DNA of 5,596 bases from CAYSTL01 sp964516805 (GTDB taxonomy: Archaea; Thermoplasmatota; Thermoplasmata; Halarchaeoplasmatales; Halarchaeoplasmataceae). Position numbers and translations under genes: made by a program. A model generated the notes under the pieces. The model made no database searches. It had not been told where the DNA came from and saw nothing but the letters and a program-made list of their open reading frames with translations. Location of the stretch: the NCBI GenBank assembly GCA_964516805.1, contig CAZEXI010000087.1, positions 1-5,596 of the forward strand, written 5' to 3'. Each line of letters opens with the position of its first letter. The stretch's first letter is position 1. Shown one piece after another: positions 1 to 5,011 of the stretch.

Positions 1-286
1 TCCTCATAAAATAGATAGAAGATAAGGTTATATATGAATTTATTAAATAAAATATGTGCGCCAATATAGAGTATATAGATGTTTCAAACATAACTATTAC
101 TGATGTAGAGTTGCTTCAAAATATGAGTTGGGGGTCTAAAAACATATATTTATTCTAAAATTATTAATATGATGAGTAAAAATACTTAGAATCTAAAAAA
201 GTATGATAAAAATGAATTTCTAAATCATAATGCTAATATTCAATCCATGACTATCTATAATTTTTCTTCAAAGGCAAAAAAGCATA

Positions 287-301
287 AATTTTATATATTT
301 A
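287..301 (+). promoter_or_regulatory. TATA-box-like promoter of the PH/zinc-ribbon membrane protein gene
   Basis: An AT stretch with core TTTATATATTT (290-300) lies about 48 bases before the ATG at 343. An archaeal start site about 25 bases downstream of the box centre would fall near 320, giving a leader of roughly 20 nt. This is a call from spacing and composition only. The surrounding DNA is so AT-rich that other boxes are possible. Confidence 0.4.
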
Positions 302-311
302 TAATCCCATT

Positions 312-337
312 TTAAAAATAGGGTATTAAAATAGGGT
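312..337 (+). repeat. Two-copy tandem repeat just before the start codon
   Basis: Two adjacent near-identical units, TTAAAAATAGGGT (312-324) and TTAAAATAGGGT (326-337), lie between the predicted transcription start and the ATG at 343. A partly palindromic CCCATTTT...AAAATAGGG overlaps the first unit. The position would suit an operator for a DNA-binding regulator, or the AGGG may simply act as a weak ribosome binding site. With two units in AT-rich DNA, chance is a real alternative. Confidence 0.3.
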
Positions 338-342
338 TCAAA

Positions 343-1674
343 ATGGATGCCTCACTGAAAAATTATTTGAACTCTGATGAAAAAGTTCTATCTCAGTTAG
401 GCCCTTTCTTCGCAACTGATCAGAGGATTATTAAATACAAACGATCGAGTGAAGGTATTGGGGTAAATAACAAAACATTTATTGATTTATCTTATAGTTC
501 GATCACATCGATAGGGATTAGAACTATTGAAAAGTCTTTAAGATGGCTGATAGGTATTGGCATTTTTCTTATCTTCATTGGTTTATTTATACCAAATGGT
601 TTGAGGGAATCTCCAGGAGGTGTTATAACAACATTCCTTATTCTTTTGGGAATAATGTTGATTATTATTGGATATCTTTACAGACCAAGGAATGAATACT
701 TTGGATTCTTTGGAGAGTCTATACCTGAAGCCTCAGGATTTTCAATTGGAAATAATACCAAGAAAAATAATATACAGAGTGTTTGGTTGATCCCCGCGGA
801 AAATATCCAGTATGGTGATCCTTCTGAATTCATGAAAGTAGTTCATAAACAACTGAAAAAAAGAGGTATGCGAGAAAAAAGAACAATCAAAAGTATTGAA
901 GAATCACAGCCAAATATCCAAGAAGTATATAAACCCAATAACGAAAAAGTAACGGATTTAGAGGAATCATCAGATGAAAATTCAGTTGATGTCCCTACAA
1001 ATAAACAGAATTGTGATTCTAACAGTGAAGAAGAAATCTCAGAAACTGAGAAAAAAATAGAGAAATCTACAATTCAGTATTGTCCCTATTGTGGTGAAGA
1101 AAATGATGGAAACTACTGTAGCAACTGTGGAGAACCGATGATAGGAAATATACAAAATAGTAAGGAAAATTTCGCCACTTATACTGACTCGTATGAAAAA
1201 AAAGCAAGGAAAATAAATAAATCTAAAAGTTTAATTAAGACATTTAATAAGAAAATTAGTACGGGATCTAAAAAGTTAAGATTTTTAAAATTTGTTGGTT
1301 TAGGATTTGTAATATTATTCTTTATGGATTTGATATTTGGCTATTTTATGAGAATCGAAATTGGATATGAAATAGGATATTATGGACTAATCGGATTGTT
1401 TTGGTATCAAGCTTTATTGTTGACAATGTATATAATAGGTGGTTTAACAATAGGAGTAATTGCAAGAGGTGGTATAAAATATGGAATTAAAGTTACCTTT
1501 TCTGTTTGTGCTATCTTTTTAATTTACAGCATTTTAGAAATAATAATAACTAGTGGTAAAATCCCATTGTGGTCAAATCCTATACCATATTTGATCTCAT
1601 ATGGTATATTTCTTTCACTGTTTTCGTTAGGTGCAATAGTAGAGGGGATCATCGAAGAAAAGTATTTGCTGTAG
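343..1674 (+). CDS. Membrane protein with PH-like N-terminus, zinc ribbon and C-terminal multi-helix domain
   Basis: I recognise the domains but not a named protein. Residues about 10-62 resemble the bacterial-PH (bPH) fold: a short strand followed by TDQRIIKYK and, after a gap, IDLSYSSITSIGI. Two hydrophobic helices follow (about 68-83 and 94-113), a common arrangement after bPH domains. A long, charged, low-complexity stretch (about 165-245) leads to a zinc ribbon with Cys247, Cys250, Cys259 and Cys262 (CPYC...CSNC). A basic segment (about 284-312) precedes three to four membrane helices (about 314-333, 347-373, 384-403, 414-434). The basic segment suggests the ribbon side is cytoplasmic. 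The ATG at 343 is the first in-frame start after the promoter; upstream AGGG (333-336) is at best a weak ribosome binding site. The gene stands alone, so its neighbours say little. Possible roles are membrane stress sensing or scaffolding, but that is a guess. Confidence 0.85.
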   Translation: MDASLKNYLNSDEKVLSQLGPFFATDQRIIKYKRSSEGIGVNNKTFIDLSYSSITSIGIRTIEKSLRWLIGIGIFLIFIGLFIPNGLRESPGGVITTFLILLGIMLIIIGYLYRPRNEYFGFFGESIPEASGFSIGNNTKKNNIQSVWLIPAENIQYGDPSEFMKVVHKQLKKRGMREKRTIKSIEESQPNIQEVYKPNNEKVTDLEESSDENSVDVPTNKQNCDSNSEEEISETEKKIEKSTIQYCPYCGEENDGNYCSNCGEPMIGNIQNSKENFATYTDSYEKKARKINKSKSLIKTFNKKISTGSKKLRFLKFVGLGFVILFFMDLIFGYFMRIEIGYEIGYYGLIGLFWYQALLLTMYIIGGLTIGVIARGGIKYGIKVTFSVCAIFLIYSILEIIITSGKIPLWSNPIPYLISYGIFLSLFSLGAIVEGIIEEKYLL

Positions 1675-1944
1675 AGAGTTCCACTTGTCCAAAAGATGTC
1701 AAATTTAATATGTTATTTTAATTCTTTACTGACAAATTTTTATCATTGATTTTAATACACATATATTTTCATCTATCTTCTTATTAATAGAATAGATCAC
1801 TTTTTTAGAAAAATCAGTCAAATGCTAATCGAAATATTTCAATGAAGGGCCTAATGCCTAACAAATATATGTCATTTTAAGAGGTATTGAACAAAAAGAA
1901 TTATATCATTGCACTTTAGTTAGTTTCTCCAAATTAATCAAGAT
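1675..1944. other. Intergenic region between the membrane protein gene and tRNA-Arg
   Basis: No ORF with a ribosome binding site is visible here. Short T-runs (for example about 1737-1741 and 1801-1806) could serve as oligo-U archaeal termination sites for the upstream gene. The right end holds the tRNA promoter. No repeat family or mobile-element end is evident. Confidence 0.5.
1895..1906 (+). promoter_or_regulatory. Candidate BRE/TATA promoter of tRNA-Arg
   Basis: AAAGAA followed by TTATAT (1901-1906) resembles an archaeal BRE plus TATA box. Its centre is about 41 bases before the tRNA 5' end, so transcription would begin near 1930 and leave a leader of about 15 nt for RNase P to remove. 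This is inferred from spacing alone. Confidence 0.4.
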
Positions 1945-2019
1945 GGGCGTGTGGCCTAGTCTGGATAAGGCAACAGACTCCTAATCTGTAAATCGGGGGT
2001 TCAAATCCCCCTGCGCCCG
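1945..2019 (+). tRNA. tRNA-Arg (anticodon CCU)
   Basis: A full cloverleaf can be folded by hand. The acceptor stem GGGCGTG (1945-1951) pairs with TGCGCCC (2012-2018), with two G-U pairs at its inner end. The D stem is GCC/GGC (1954-1956 with 1969-1971), with the conserved GG in its loop. The anticodon stem ACAGA/TCTGT (1973-1977 with 1985-1989) carries the loop CTCCTAA, giving anticodon CCU, which reads the arginine codon AGG. The variable loop has 5 bases. The T stem GGGGG/CCCCC encloses TTCAAAT (1995-2011). G2019 is the discriminator base. CCA is not encoded and no intron is present. AGA and AGG are common arginine codons in the neighbouring genes, which fits the use of this tRNA. Confidence 0.96.
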
Positions 2020-2084
2020 CTCTTTAAAATATGAACTCAATTACTCATATTAATCAGTATAAAATTAAGCTAATATGTCCATTC

Positions 2085-2261
2085 TTATTCGTCTTCATCA
2101 GTTTTTTTAAAAAATTGATAAGCTTTGAAAATCACAAATATAATGATCATACCGCCCATCGTCACCCATGGACCGTACTGAGGCCATTGAAAATTTATCA
2201 GCATAAATAATACTGCAACGGCTAAAAAGATAGCGATCATCTGTTTGTAGGTTACTTTCAT
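2085..2261 (-). CDS. Small two-helix membrane protein (58 aa)
   Basis: This short gene starts at ATG 2261 and ends with TAA at 2085-2087. A good ribosome binding site, GAAGGT, lies about 9 bases before the ATG. The protein starts MKVTYKQ and has two hydrophobic helices (about residues 8-24 and 31-47) joined by a short turn containing WPQYGPW. It ends in a charged tail, KKTDEDE. By the positive-inside rule both ends, with Lys residues next to the helices, may face the cytoplasm. It lies 68 bases downstream of the FKBP gene on the same strand. A hairpin and a possible TATA box lie between them, so it may be transcribed separately. I do not recognise the family and assign no function. The ribosome binding site, the coherent helices and the acidic ending support a real gene. 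Confidence 0.75.
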   Translation of the reverse strand: MKVTYKQMIAIFLAVAVLFMLINFQWPQYGPWVTMGGMIIIFVIFKAYQFFKKTDEDE

Positions 2262-2295
2262 TTTTCTATACCTTCTATAAGTTAATGGGTTTTAA

Positions 2296-2306
2296 GGATT
2301 ATAAAG
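2296..2306 (-). promoter_or_regulatory. Candidate TATA box for the 58-aa membrane protein gene
   Basis: On the - strand CTTTATAATCC lies with its centre about 41 bases before the ATG at 2261. A start site about 25 bases downstream of it would leave a leader of about 16 nt that still contains the GAAGGT ribosome binding site. It would allow the small gene to be expressed independently of FKBP. The evidence is composition and spacing only. Confidence 0.35.
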
Positions 2307-2338
2307 AGAAAATAAATAGGGAAGAGTGATTACTCTTC
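2303..2338 (-). terminator. Hairpin with T-rich tail at the 3' end of the FKBP gene
   Basis: On the - strand GAAGAGT and ACTCTTC form a perfect 7-bp stem with a 4-base loop (2321-2338). The stem overlaps the FKBP stop codon and is followed by a pyrimidine-rich stretch containing TATTTATTTTCTCTTT. The shape resembles an intrinsic terminator, and the T-rich tail alone could suffice in archaea. It may instead protect the mRNA 3' end. Confidence 0.5.
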
Positions 2339-3118
2339 TTCAGTTTCTTCTTCCTCTTCTTCTATAGCTTCCTCTAACTCGTCAGGTACCTCTGCTTCTT
2401 CCATGGCTTCTTCGGTTTCTTCCTCCTCTTCCTCTTCTTCCTGGATGTATTGTTCTATGAATCTTATCTTCTTCAATTCCAGGTGTTCACGGAGGTCACC
2501 GACGATCCTGTATTTAGAGACGAACCAATTCTGATCGTATTTACACTGTTCAGGAAGTATTATATCTGCACCTTCCTCAGTCATTTCAACGTCGAAGTCT
2601 TCACTTCTATAATCCATCTTCAATACAGCTAATATCTTATCTTCAGGTTCTTCAGGTTTCTCAGTGATCTTGAAGTCATATCTAAGAGTCTTGCCAGCAA
2701 GTGGATGATTGAAGTCAATTCTAACTCTACCAGCTGTTGTCTGAATAATAGTACCTTTTCTATTATCTATCTCTACTTCTTTTCCAACAACTGGATCGAT
2801 ATCCCTTCTTTCTAATTCTCTTCTACTGAACAATTCTATCTTTCCAGGATCTCGATTTCCTATACCTTTTTCAGGAGGTACTGTTACAGAATCTTCTTCT
2901 CCCACTTCAGCTTCTTTCAAGCCATCTTCGAATCCTTCTAATAAGTTACCTCCACCTATGACTGCAGGTCTCGGTGAATAATCAGTATCTTCACTAAAAA
3001 TCTCTTCTTCCTTTGCTTTCTCTTCGTCTGTAGTATCAAATAACTGTTTCTCTTCGCCCTCGTCTTCAGGCATTATCCATACATCGTATTCTACGTAAAT
3101 CAGATCTCCTTCTTCCAT
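2330..3118 (-). CDS. Long archaeal FKBP-type peptidyl-prolyl cis-trans isomerase (SlyD-like)
   Basis: This is a cytoplasmic folding helper that isomerises X-Pro bonds and, through its flap insert, likely acts as a chaperone. Numbered from ATG 3118 (262 aa), the FKBP fold starts at GDLIYVEYD (4-12) and LFDTT (26-30), then VIGGGNLLEGFEDGL (53-67) and the SlyD-like PPEKGIGNRDPGKI (81-94). The insert-in-flap domain spans about 95-128. The fold closes with the family hallmark RIDFNHPLAGKTL (133-145). A further domain (about 155-225) matches the architecture of long archaeal FKBPs such as the Methanocaldococcus FKBP26. The tail (227-262) is almost all Glu. A GTG at 3127 is also in frame, but AGGTG sits 6 bases before ATG 3118 and overlaps that GTG, so I prefer the ATG. 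The gene is divergent from NOG1. Confidence 0.95.
   Translation of the reverse strand: MEEGDLIYVEYDVWIMPEDEGEEKQLFDTTDEEKAKEEEIFSEDTDYSPRPAVIGGGNLLEGFEDGLKEAEVGEEDSVTVPPEKGIGNRDPGKIELFSRRELERRDIDPVVGKEVEIDNRKGTIIQTTAGRVRIDFNHPLAGKTLRYDFKITEKPEEPEDKILAVLKMDYRSEDFDVEMTEEGADIILPEQCKYDQNWFVSKYRIVGDLREHLELKKIRFIEQYIQEEEEEEEETEEAMEEAEVPDELEEAIEEEEEETEEE
2333..2440 (-). repeat. Low-complexity GAA/GAG tract encoding the FKBP acidic tail
   Basis: The last 36 codons of the FKBP gene are nearly all GAA or GAG, interrupted by a few Thr, Ala, Met, Val, Pro, Leu and Ile codons, and appear on the + strand as a CTTCTT-type tract. Such trinucleotide runs can change length in frame by slippage, so tail length may vary between strains. 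The tail contains two Glu-rich blocks separated by a less acidic segment around residues 238-251. Confidence 0.7.
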
Positions 3119-3123
3119 TTGGA

Positions 3124-3148
3124 GCACCTAAACCGAGGTAAAAGGTGC
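3124..3148 (-). promoter_or_regulatory. Leader hairpin that could mask the FKBP ribosome binding site
   Basis: In the FKBP leader, GCACCT (3148-3143) is the exact complement of AGGTGC (3129-3124), with 13 bases between them. The downstream arm contains AGGTG, the ribosome binding site for ATG 3118. A second, overlapping ACCT (in TTTACCTCGG) can also pair with the same AGGT. If transcription starts near 3157, as the TATA box suggests, both arms are in the mRNA. Control of translation by structure or temperature is inference. Confidence 0.4.
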
Positions 3149-3176
3149 CCCTTTTTAATAGTTTTCGTTGTTTTTA

Positions 3177-3190
3177 CTTTATATTTTCCT
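3177..3190 (-). promoter_or_regulatory. BRE/TATA promoter of the FKBP gene
   Basis: On the - strand AGGAAAATATAAAG combines a purine-rich BRE-like segment with a TATA-like core. A start site about 25 bases downstream falls near 3157, giving a leader of about 40 nt that includes the ribosome binding site and the inverted repeat at 3124-3148. Confidence 0.5.
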
Positions 3191-3193
3191 GTG

Positions 3194-3207
3194 TAAATAA
3201 TTTAAAT
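3194..3207 (+). promoter_or_regulatory. TATA-box-like promoter of the NOG1 gene
   Basis: AAATAATTTAAAT has a palindromic ATTTAAAT core (3200-3207) about 42 bases before the ATG at 3246. The expected start site near 3229 would leave a leader of only about 17 nt, and no clear ribosome binding site is visible there. It lies back to back with the FKBP promoter, so one regulator could affect both genes. Confidence 0.45.
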
Positions 3208-3245
3208 CGACCGTTAACCTTATCCATGAGAAGTATTTAACAATC

Positions 3246-4262
3246 ATGATGGACTTCAAAATCACACCGATATTGAACGCAGATCAGCTGCTCGATAAAG
3301 CATTTGGAAGAGCTTCAAAGATCGACAAAAGGGGTAAAGATAAGGTAGATTCGAAAAAGAAAACCACCTCCATGAAGCTTAATTCCATATCTGACACTTT
3401 AGAAGACACCTTGAAAAGATACGAGAAGGAATTTCCGTCTATCGATATGCTTCCTGAATTTTACTACGAGATAATAGATATCACAGTCGGTGTTGATAAA
3501 TTAAAAAATAGTCTTGGTGCGCTCAACTGGGCTAGACGTAGAATAAAAAGAACCATAATGGAATCTGCAAGGGAGATACCTTCTAAAGAAGAAGTAGATG
3601 AGATAAACAAAATCAGAAAAAAAGCCTATGCTAGAACTGCATCGTTTTTGAATCAGATCGATGAGGACTTAAAATTTTTAGAGGATGCTAGAAAGAAGTT
3701 GAATTCACTTCCAGATATCAATACAGAGGATCCAACGGTCGCTGTAGCTGGCTATCCAAATGTAGGTAAATCAGAATTGGTAACTAAGATCTCAAGCGGT
3801 AAACCAAAGATAGCAGTCTATCCATTCACAACTCAAGAAGTAGAGATCGGGCATTTCTACCTTGGTTATCAGAAATGTCAGTTAATAGATACACCAGGTT
3901 TACTAGATAGACCTGAAGAAGAAAGAAACAAGATAGAGATGCAGGCTGTTAAAGCTTTAGAAAGTCTTGCGGATATAATCATATATATCTACGATCCAAC
4001 AGAAACTTGTGGTTATCCTATGAAGGCACAGGAAGCCCTTTTTGATGACATTAAGAAACACTTGTCAGAAGTCCAATTCATTGAAGTAGAAAATAAATCT
4101 GATATCAGTGTTTCAGATTCAGATCGACTGAAGATCTCAGCATTGAACGAAGATAATCTAGAGGATCTGAAAGAAAAAATCAAAGAATTACTTGAAGACA
4201 AATATCCCATAGAAAAACCTTTCTCAGAAAATATTGATTATCTAATGGAACCTAGAGATTGA
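3246..4262 (+). CDS. nog1: NOG1-family GTPase (ribosome assembly)
   Basis: This is a cytoplasmic P-loop GTPase of the OBG/DRG-related NOG1 family. Its eukaryotic members are needed for assembly of the large ribosomal subunit; the archaeal role is inferred from them. An N-terminal helical domain (about 1-155) begins with the family-typical NADQLLDKAFGRASK (11-25). The G domain follows in order: G1 GYPNVGKS (169-176), G2 around PFTTQ (193-197), G3 DTPG (215-218), G4 NKSD (283-286) and G5 SAL (298-300). The G4 and G5 residues specify guanine. At 338 residues it has the compact archaeal length, without the long C-terminal extension of eukaryotic Nog1. Two ATGs stand in tandem at 3246 and 3249 and either could be used. 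No clear ribosome binding site is seen, so translation may depend on a very short leader. The gene diverges from FKBP and faces the peptidase block. Confidence 0.95.
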   Translation: MMDFKITPILNADQLLDKAFGRASKIDKRGKDKVDSKKKTTSMKLNSISDTLEDTLKRYEKEFPSIDMLPEFYYEIIDITVGVDKLKNSLGALNWARRRIKRTIMESAREIPSKEEVDEINKIRKKAYARTASFLNQIDEDLKFLEDARKKLNSLPDINTEDPTVAVAGYPNVGKSELVTKISSGKPKIAVYPFTTQEVEIGHFYLGYQKCQLIDTPGLLDRPEEERNKIEMQAVKALESLADIIIYIYDPTETCGYPMKAQEALFDDIKKHLSEVQFIEVENKSDISVSDSDRLKISALNEDNLEDLKEKIKELLEDKYPIEKPFSENIDYLMEPRD

Positions 4263-4301
4263 TTTTAATAAATCCATTTATATCTACTTTAAATGTATTC
4301 A

Positions 4302-4342
4302 AATTACTTTTCACTCAATTTAGGTTTAGAGGTTATTTTTTT
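4302..4342 (+). terminator. Candidate T-rich termination zone of NOG1
   Basis: After the NOG1 stop (4262) the + strand is AT-rich and contains TTACTTTTC (4306-4314) and then a run of seven T's (4336-4342). Archaeal RNA polymerase can terminate at such oligo-T tracts without a hairpin. The last T-run lies inside the convergent short ORF on the other strand, so some antisense read-through into that ORF is likely. No stable hairpin is visible. Confidence 0.4.
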
Positions 4343-4508
4343 CATCATCACCCATGCATTCATCGTCCGCAGGAAAAGCGTTTCCGAGGATGCAGATAAA
4401 TCTATGATTTATCGGAGTGAAACGAGCATCTAGGTGGAGCCATATATTGTGCTCTCTAAACTGAGAGGCATTCAATACTCGATAATATTGGTTAATCTTA
4501 TTCATCAT
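4326..4508 (-). pseudogene. Diverged fragment of the neighbouring metallopeptidase, with an inserted palindromic element
   Basis: This short frame is a partial copy of the peptidase segment at about 5475-5575. Shared residues include MMN, then FREHNIWLHLD (FKEHNICLHLD in the full gene) and DDECMG (DDGCMG). A 63-bp insertion (4368-4430) separates LHLD from DDECMG and keeps the frame open by adding 21 codons. The rest of the peptidase, including the zinc site, is absent, so it cannot be an active peptidase. A strong ribosome binding site, GAGGTG (4517-4512), sits 6 bases before ATG 4505 and 3 before ATG 4508; an in-frame GTG at 4514 overlaps it and is unlikely. Within 14 aligned codons I count six silent and three replacement changes, so the copy diverged while under protein-level selection and was probably truncated later. 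It lies about 20 nt after the lipoprotein gene and may still be translated. Confidence 0.65.
4368..4430. repeat. 63-bp palindrome-rich in-frame insertion
   Basis: This is the extra DNA in the peptidase fragment compared with the full gene. It contains a perfect 8-bp stem with a 3-base loop (GATAAATC 4395-4402, TAT, GATTTATC 4406-4413). A 5-bp stem GGAAA/TTTCC lies at 4372-4376 with 4381-4385. Two longer-range pairs cross each other: CGTTTC 4379-4384 with GAAACG 4419-4424, and GATGC 4389-4393 with GCATC 4426-4430. It looks less AT-rich than the flanks. An Asp codon (GAT 4428-4430, GAC 4365-4367) borders both ends and could be a 3-bp target duplication. The pattern suits a small palindromic or non-autonomous element. 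No second copy is visible in this window. Confidence 0.55.
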
Positions 4509-4525
4509 TAGCACCTCTTTAATTA

Positions 4526-5010
4526 TTAATCCAACTGTATCATATCAAAAGAATACCAATTCCACCCTACTTTTAAATCAGTATTTATTAAATACCCACT
4601 TCCTGTGGATTTATCACCATTCCAATAATCAGAACGTAAATCTATACTTACATTTTGTTCGACATTTTCACTCAGATAAATTGGAACCTTGCCTGTTGAC
4701 CTGTTTAACATACTTAATTCGTAAGATCCATCTGATCCTTTTTTATTTAACTCAAGACTAATATTATCTCTCAATTTAATCTGCATACCTTTACCGTAGT
4801 TTGTATTTATCACAGTACATGAAATTTCTTTTTTTCTTAACTTTGAATCAAAATTATCCCAATTTTCAGGAAAAGGTAAAACTAATGTTACATTCTTTTC
4901 ATTTGAAATACTAATATCTAAGTTAAAACTATATTTTTTTCTGAGCTTGTTATACACCCATTCACTATTAATACAAACATTAATAATATTATCAGGACAA
5001 TCTTTTTCAT
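4526..5010 (-). CDS. Predicted lipoprotein, reading frame interrupted at an A7 run
   Basis: ATG 5010 begins MKKIVLIILLMFVLIVNGC: a basic start, a hydrophobic core and a lipobox (VNGC, Cys19), so the product should be exported and lipid-anchored. The ATG is one base after the peptidase stop (TAGAATG) and GGTG lies 8 bases before it, so translation is probably coupled. As written, this frame reads on only to a stop at 4918-4920 (30 aa). A -1 shift or one extra A in the A7 run (4934-4940) joins SSEK to a body of about 138 residues starting KYSFNLDIS and ending at 4526. The body has many alternating polar and hydrophobic stretches that look like beta strands, with WDNF, DYWNGD and VGWNWYSFD near its ends; I do not recognise a family. 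The alternative start for the body, GTG 4957, has no signal peptide, so I favour one interrupted lipoprotein gene over a separate one. Confidence 0.75.
4934..4940 (-). other. A7 slippery tract at the lipoprotein frame junction
   Basis: On the coding strand the tract reads TCAGAAAAAAATAT. In the signal-peptide frame its codons are GAA AAA AAT, which contains the heptamer A AAA AAT, of the canonical -1 slippery type. One extra A (by sequencing, mutation or RNA polymerase slippage) or a -1 ribosomal shift gives AAA AAA TAT, the body frame. I cannot tell these apart from one sequence. Confidence 0.7.
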
Positions 5011-5011
5011 T

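Larger units (their letters stand above)
1..342. other. AT-rich region without a convincing gene
   Basis: I see no supported gene in this stretch. The longest small frame I noticed on the + strand (54-158, 34 codons) has a stop just upstream of its ATG, no ribosome binding site and no recognisable motif. The DNA is very AT-rich. The last 55 bases hold the probable promoter of the membrane-protein gene starting at 343, and a short tandem repeat listed separately. The left end may be the 3' flank of a gene lying outside the window, but nothing visible proves it. Confidence 0.6.

Noticed and set aside
54..158. 34-codon + strand frame beginning MCANIEYIDV
   Set aside because: It has a stop just upstream, no ribosome binding site and no recognisable motif; this length is expected by chance.
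312..337. Short repeats as the start of a CRISPR array
   Set aside because: There are only two 12-13-base units with essentially no spacer, and no cas genes are visible.
2450..2632. 60-codon + strand frame inside the FKBP gene
   Set aside because: It is antisense to a well-supported FKBP coding region, has no ribosome binding site and shows no motif.
3119..3127. GTG 3127 as the FKBP start
   Set aside because: The GTG is part of the AGGTG ribosome binding site for ATG 3118, and FKBP homologues begin close to the GDLIYVEYD strand.
4013..4210. 65-codon - strand frame inside the NOG1 gene
   Set aside because: It lies opposite the conserved G4/G5 region of NOG1; its Ser/Phe-rich composition is the typical shadow of an acidic, Lys-rich coding strand.
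4368..4430. 63-bp structured element as a tRNA or other known RNA gene
   Set aside because: It cannot form a cloverleaf, lacks the T-arm consensus and is shorter than a tRNA; I could match it to no known RNA family.
4526..4957. Lipoprotein body as a separate gene starting at GTG 4957
   Set aside because: The GTG lies inside the signal-peptide coding region of the upstream frame and lacks its own ribosome binding site, and the protein would have no export signal. An interrupted single gene explains the region better.
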